Shown here in pieces: positions 61,347-64,000 of a stretch of DNA of 64,000 nt. The stretch is from an uncultured Psychroserpens sp. (GTDB lineage: Bacteria; Bacteroidota; Bacteroidia; Flavobacteriales; Flavobacteriaceae). The position numbers and the translations under genes are program-made. A model generated the notes under the pieces. The model had not been told where the DNA came from and did not search any database. It saw only the letters and a list, made by a program, of their open reading frames with translations. Location: positions 1 to 64,000 of the forward strand of contig NZ_CANLNS010000003.1 of assembly GCF_947492715.1 (NCBI RefSeq), given 5' to 3'. Numbering within the stretch: the stretch's first letter is position 1; each line of letters begins with the position of its first letter.

Positions 61347-62864
61347 TTAAACTAATGGTTTTTGAGTCATGGTTTCGGGCTGAGAAATCCCCATTAATTT
61401 CAGTATTGTGGGAGCTATATCACCCAAGATTCCATCTTTAATTTTTAGGTTTTCGTTATCTATTAAAATCACAGGTACCGGATTGGTTGTATGTGCCGTG
61501 TGTGGAGTGCCATCTGGGTTAATCATTGTTTCACAATTACCATGATCTGCGATTAAAATGGTTGTGTAATTATTGTCTAAAGCCGATACAATGACATCTT
61601 TGACGCATTGATCAACAGCCTCACACGCCTTAATAGCAGCTTCCATGACACCTGTATGGCCTACCATATCTCCATTTGCGAAATTGAGACATACAAAATC
61701 CACATGGCCTTTGTTAATTTCTGGAATTAGAGCATCCTTTAATTCAAAGGCGCTCATTTCGGGTTTTAAATCATAAGTTGCCACCTTTGGAGAATTCCTT
61801 AATATTCTAGTTTCCCCTTCGAAAGGCGTTTCCTGTCCACCTGAAAAGAAAAATGTGACATGAGGATATTTTTCAGTTTCAGCTATTCTAATTTGAGTTT
61901 TATTGTGTTTTTCTAGGACTTCACCTAAGGTCTCGGTAAGATTGTCTTTGTTAAAGACCACGTTGATACCATGAAAAGAATCATCATAATTAGTTAATGT
62001 AACATAATGTAAATCGAGCTTATGCATGTTTTGCTCATGGAAATCTTTTTGAGATAGGGCTTCGGTTAGTTCTCGACCACGATCTGTTCTAAAGTTAAAG
62101 AAAACGACTACGTCACCTTCTTTTATTTGGGCTATTGGAAGATTGTCCTTGTCTACCATGACAATGGGTTTTATAAACTCATCGGTTACATCTTTATTGT
62201 AGCTGTTTTCAATAACATCTGTTGCTGAGTGAGAATGCTCTCCTAAACCATTAACCAAAGCATCATATGCTAGTTTTATCCTTTCCCAACGTTTATCTCT
62301 ATCCATAGCATAATATCGCCCAGTAACTGTAGCTAGCTTTGTGTTGGTATTTTTTATGTGTGTTTCTAAGGATGTAATGAAACCAAATCCAGATTTGGGA
62401 TCAACATCTCGTCCATCGGTGAAGGCATGTACATATGAATGCTGAACACCACAATTATTGGCAGCATCTATTAGTCCAAATAAGTGATTAATGTGAGAGT
62501 GTACACCTCCGTCGCTCACCAAGCCTAAAAAATGAACAGGTTTGTTGTTTGTTTTTGCATACTCAAAAGCATCTGTAAGGACACTTTCATTTTTTAAGGT
62601 GTTATTTTTAACAGCTAAGTTAATTTTAACCAAGTCTTGATATACAATTCTACCTGCACCCAAGTTCATATGTCCAACCTCGCTATTTCCCATCTGGCCT
62701 TCTGGCAAACCAACATGCAAACCGTCAGTTCTTAAGGTGGCGTGCGGATAGTTATGGTATAAAGAATCTATAAATGGTGTTTCGGCATGATCTATAGCGG
62801 AAACTTTTGGATCTGGAGACATTCCCCATCCATCCAAAATCATTAAAATTACTTTTTTGTTCAT
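61347..62864 (-). CDS. gpmI: 2,3-bisphosphoglycerate-independent phosphoglycerate mutase
   Basis: The 505-residue cytosolic enzyme interconverts 3- and 2-phosphoglycerate in glycolysis. Mn2+ and catalytic residues are present: Asp11 in MILDGWGMS, nucleophile Ser61 in GQMGNSEVGHMNLGAGR, HAFTDGRDVDP, NFRTDRGRELTEAL, NFANGDMVGHTGV, and ADHGNCE. The length is normal. Single-gene unit. Confidence 0.97.
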   Translation of the reverse strand: MNKKVILMILDGWGMSPDPKVSAIDHAETPFIDSLYHNYPHATLRTDGLHVGLPEGQMGNSEVGHMNLGAGRIVYQDLVKINLAVKNNTLKNESVLTDAFEYAKTNNKPVHFLGLVSDGGVHSHINHLFGLIDAANNCGVQHSYVHAFTDGRDVDPKSGFGFITSLETHIKNTNTKLATVTGRYYAMDRDKRWERIKLAYDALVNGLGEHSHSATDVIENSYNKDVTDEFIKPIVMVDKDNLPIAQIKEGDVVVFFNFRTDRGRELTEALSQKDFHEQNMHKLDLHYVTLTNYDDSFHGINVVFNKDNLTETLGEVLEKHNKTQIRIAETEKYPHVTFFFSGGQETPFEGETRILRNSPKVATYDLKPEMSAFELKDALIPEINKGHVDFVCLNFANGDMVGHTGVMEAAIKACEAVDQCVKDVIVSALDNNYTTILIADHGNCETMINPDGTPHTAHTTNPVPVILIDNENLKIKDGILGDIAPTILKLMGISQPETMTQKPLV

Positions 62865-62885
62865 TGTTAAAAAATATTATGGAAT

Positions 62886-62893
62886 CAAAGATA
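62886..62893 (-). promoter_or_regulatory. -7 box (TATCTTTG) for gpmI
   Basis: The minus-strand TATCTTTG matches TAnnTTTG and lies 21 bases before the gpmI ATG. The rest of 62865-63128 is AT-rich; no box for the ankyrin gene could be assigned. Confidence 0.55.
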
Positions 62894-63128
62894 GATGTTT
62901 CACACATTTAATTTCTATTTAAGATTGCAAAATATCATTAATTATCAATGCATTAGGATAGTACTTGATTTGTTAAAAATTCGAGGCTAATTGTGATTGT
63001 CTTAACATATTTGTTTACAAAGAGTTAAATAAATGTTATTAAAGATTTTTTTGTGTAACACTTTAGAATTTATGTCGTCTCTTTATTATAATCAAAAAAC
63101 AAAAATCAATTAATTAAAATCTTTCATC

Positions 63129-63515
63129 ATGAAAAAATCAGCAGTAATTATCGCAATCGCATTGGGGTTTTCTTTTACCTCTTTAAATGCAACAAACGAC
63201 ATTGTAACACCTTCTACTTACGAAACTACGGTAGCTAAAAGAGTGGTAGACCCATTTTGTGTTTCTATTATTAAAGGAGATATCGAAACGGTAAAAAAAT
63301 TAATTGACTTAGGTCAGGATGTCAATAAAAAATCAAACGGTTTAACCCCGGCAATGTATGCAGCTAAGTATAATAGATTAGATATTTTAAAACTTCTTGT
63401 AAAAGAAGGAGCGAAATTAAATTTAAAATCATCTAAAGGAATGACGGCAAAGAAGTATGCTGAAATTTCTAATGCGAAAGATGCTCTAGCTTACATTAAA
63501 GGGTTAGAATCGTAA
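63129..63515 (+). CDS. Exported ankyrin-repeat protein
   Basis: The 128-residue protein has a signal peptide (MKKSAVIIAIALGFSFTSLNA) and about two to three ankyrin repeats (DPFCVSIIKGDIETVKKLIDLGQDVNKKSNGLTPAMYAAKYNRLDILKLLVKEGAKLNLKSSKGMTAKKYAEIS; stretches at about 45-125). A periplasmic location is expected. Ankyrins bind proteins; the partner is unknown. It is monocistronic and converges on the M48 gene. Confidence 0.86.
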   Translation: MKKSAVIIAIALGFSFTSLNATNDIVTPSTYETTVAKRVVDPFCVSIIKGDIETVKKLIDLGQDVNKKSNGLTPAMYAAKYNRLDILKLLVKEGAKLNLKSSKGMTAKKYAEISNAKDALAYIKGLES

Positions 63516-63561
63516 ACGAAAAGTTTCTAAAGCAGAAACAATTATTTGAGTTAGTTAGTTG

Positions 63562-63593
63562 AAAATGCACTTTAAGAGATTAAAGTGCATTTT
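63562..63593. terminator. Bidirectional terminator between ankyrin and M48 genes
   Basis: A 13-bp stem (AAAATGCACTTTA / TAAAGTGCATTTT) with a 6-base loop lies between convergent genes. Its right arm overlaps the M48 stop codon (63580-63582). Confidence 0.8.
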
Positions 63594-64000
63594 TATATTT
63601 TTCAATAGATTCTTTAATTTTTTCTTTCCTGTTTTCTGGATCTGGATGGGTGCTCATTCGTTCAGGAACACGATTAGGTCCAGCAGCTGCTTTAAGAATT
63701 TCCATTACACCAATCATCTCTTCTGGATCGTAACCAGCATTAATCATAAATCTTACGCCCAGATCATCACTTTCTAGTTCATCCTCTCGACCATTAGTTA
63801 GCAACGTATTTTGACCAATTCCGCTTACTAAACCTCCAATATCTCCACCAACAGATCCTGCTGTGGCTAAACCTTGCCAATATTCGCTTTCTGCAATTCG
63901 CTCGGCACTATGACGCCCTAGTACATGTCCAATTTCATGGCCTAATACTCCAGCCAATTGTGATTCATTATCTAATTTAGAAAACAAGGCAAACGTAATA
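63580..64000 (-). CDS. M48 family metalloprotease (partial, 5' end outside window)
   Basis: The C-terminal approximately 139 residues are visible, continuing in frame to the right edge (…ITFALFSKLDNESQLAGVLGHEIGHVLGRHSAER). HEIGH is the zinc-binding HExxH motif, and the later ELESDDLGVRFM supplies the third ligand Glu. MSTHPDPENRKEKI is typical of the BepA/LoiP-like periplasmic group. A TTG at 63987 is not a real start since conserved residues precede it. It probably acts in the periplasm on outer-membrane protein quality control. Confidence 0.9.
   Translation of the reverse strand, partial: ITFALFSKLDNESQLAGVLGHEIGHVLGRHSAERIAESEYWQGLATAGSVGGDIGGLVSGIGQNTLLTNGREDELESDDLGVRFMINAGYDPEEMIGVMEILKAAAGPNRVPERMSTHPDPENRKEKIKESIEKYKNAL

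Noticed and set aside
1-64000. CRISPR arrays, tRNA, rRNA and insertion sequences.
   Set aside because: No regularly spaced repeats, tRNA-like cloverleaf or transposase motifs were seen on either strand.

Overview
The window is a stretch of chromosome from a member of the Bacteroidota, most likely a marine Flavobacteriaceae. The evidence is low G+C, many TAnnTTTG-type -7 promoter boxes, type IX secretion (T9SS) parts (a PorP/SprF protein, a Plug-type DUF5103 protein, type A and type B sorting domains), a complete Na+-pumping NQR complex, and many genes otherwise known from flavobacteria. I see no tRNA, rRNA, CRISPR array, insertion sequence or prophage. No gene-free stretch exceeds 300 bases; the longest is about 280 bases at 21826-22105.

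Layout. 1-1.1 kb: the tail of a T9SS type-B cargo gene and a PorP/SprF gene. 1.15-1.26 kb: a small REP-like structured element. 1.3-4.0 kb (minus): a SIMPL / rhodanese / VWA-lipoprotein operon. 4.3-7.2 kb: a LytS-like histidine kinase and a LytTR regulator. 7.2-8.9 kb: gamma-carbonic anhydrase and, on the minus strand, murI. 8.9-14.7 kb (minus): the envelope operon DUF6089-uppS-bamA-ompH-ompH. 14.8-16.3 kb (minus): CBS protein and nadK. 16.4-18.3 kb: pdxJ, an alpha/beta hydrolase and a small membrane protein. 18.4-21.8 kb: tig, clpP and clpX. 22-35 kb: mixed single genes, including a PD40 protein, GH3, DUF2797, LysE, a T9SS lipase-like protein, pruA, apaG, a divergent PLP decarboxylase / cysteine dioxygenase pair, and the T9SS plug protein. 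35.2-41.3 kb: nqrABCDEF. 41.4-47.4 kb (minus): an operon of molybdopterin oxidoreductase, tricorn-like S41 protease, cupin lipoprotein and a 42-residue membrane protein missed by a simple ORF cut-off. 47.5-48.4 kb: DUF4846. 48.5-56.0 kb (minus): an ECF-type sigma / membrane TPR anti-sigma-like / CHAT-protease operon preceded by three lipoprotein genes. 56.1-57.5 kb: a 125-residue protein plus apbE. 57.6-64 kb: a methyltransferase-cupin-map operon, a CoA-transferase, a HAD hydrolase, gpmI, an ankyrin protein and an M48 protease cut by the window end.

The most interesting region is 48.5-56.1 kb. The CHAT protein has a signal peptide and a C-terminal membrane anchor, so its caspase-like domain should face the periplasm. 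It is co-transcribed with a sigma factor and a membrane protein combining an anti-sigma-like cytoplasmic end with periplasmic TPRs. The three lipoprotein genes just upstream each carry the same bipartite element, TGATGACATT-N12-CGAT, 21-38 bases before the start codon, and lack an ordinary -7 box. This looks like the promoter of an alternative sigma factor, plausibly the adjacent one. The sigma operon itself has a good housekeeping promoter with a perfect 19-bp inverted repeat immediately upstream. Together this suggests an undescribed envelope-signalling module, but that is inference.

Other links: ApbE attaches FMN to NQR subunits, and both are present. The cysteine dioxygenase / GAD-CSAD-like decarboxylase pair could make hypotaurine. 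bamA and the cysteine dioxygenase gene both appear to start with TTG.
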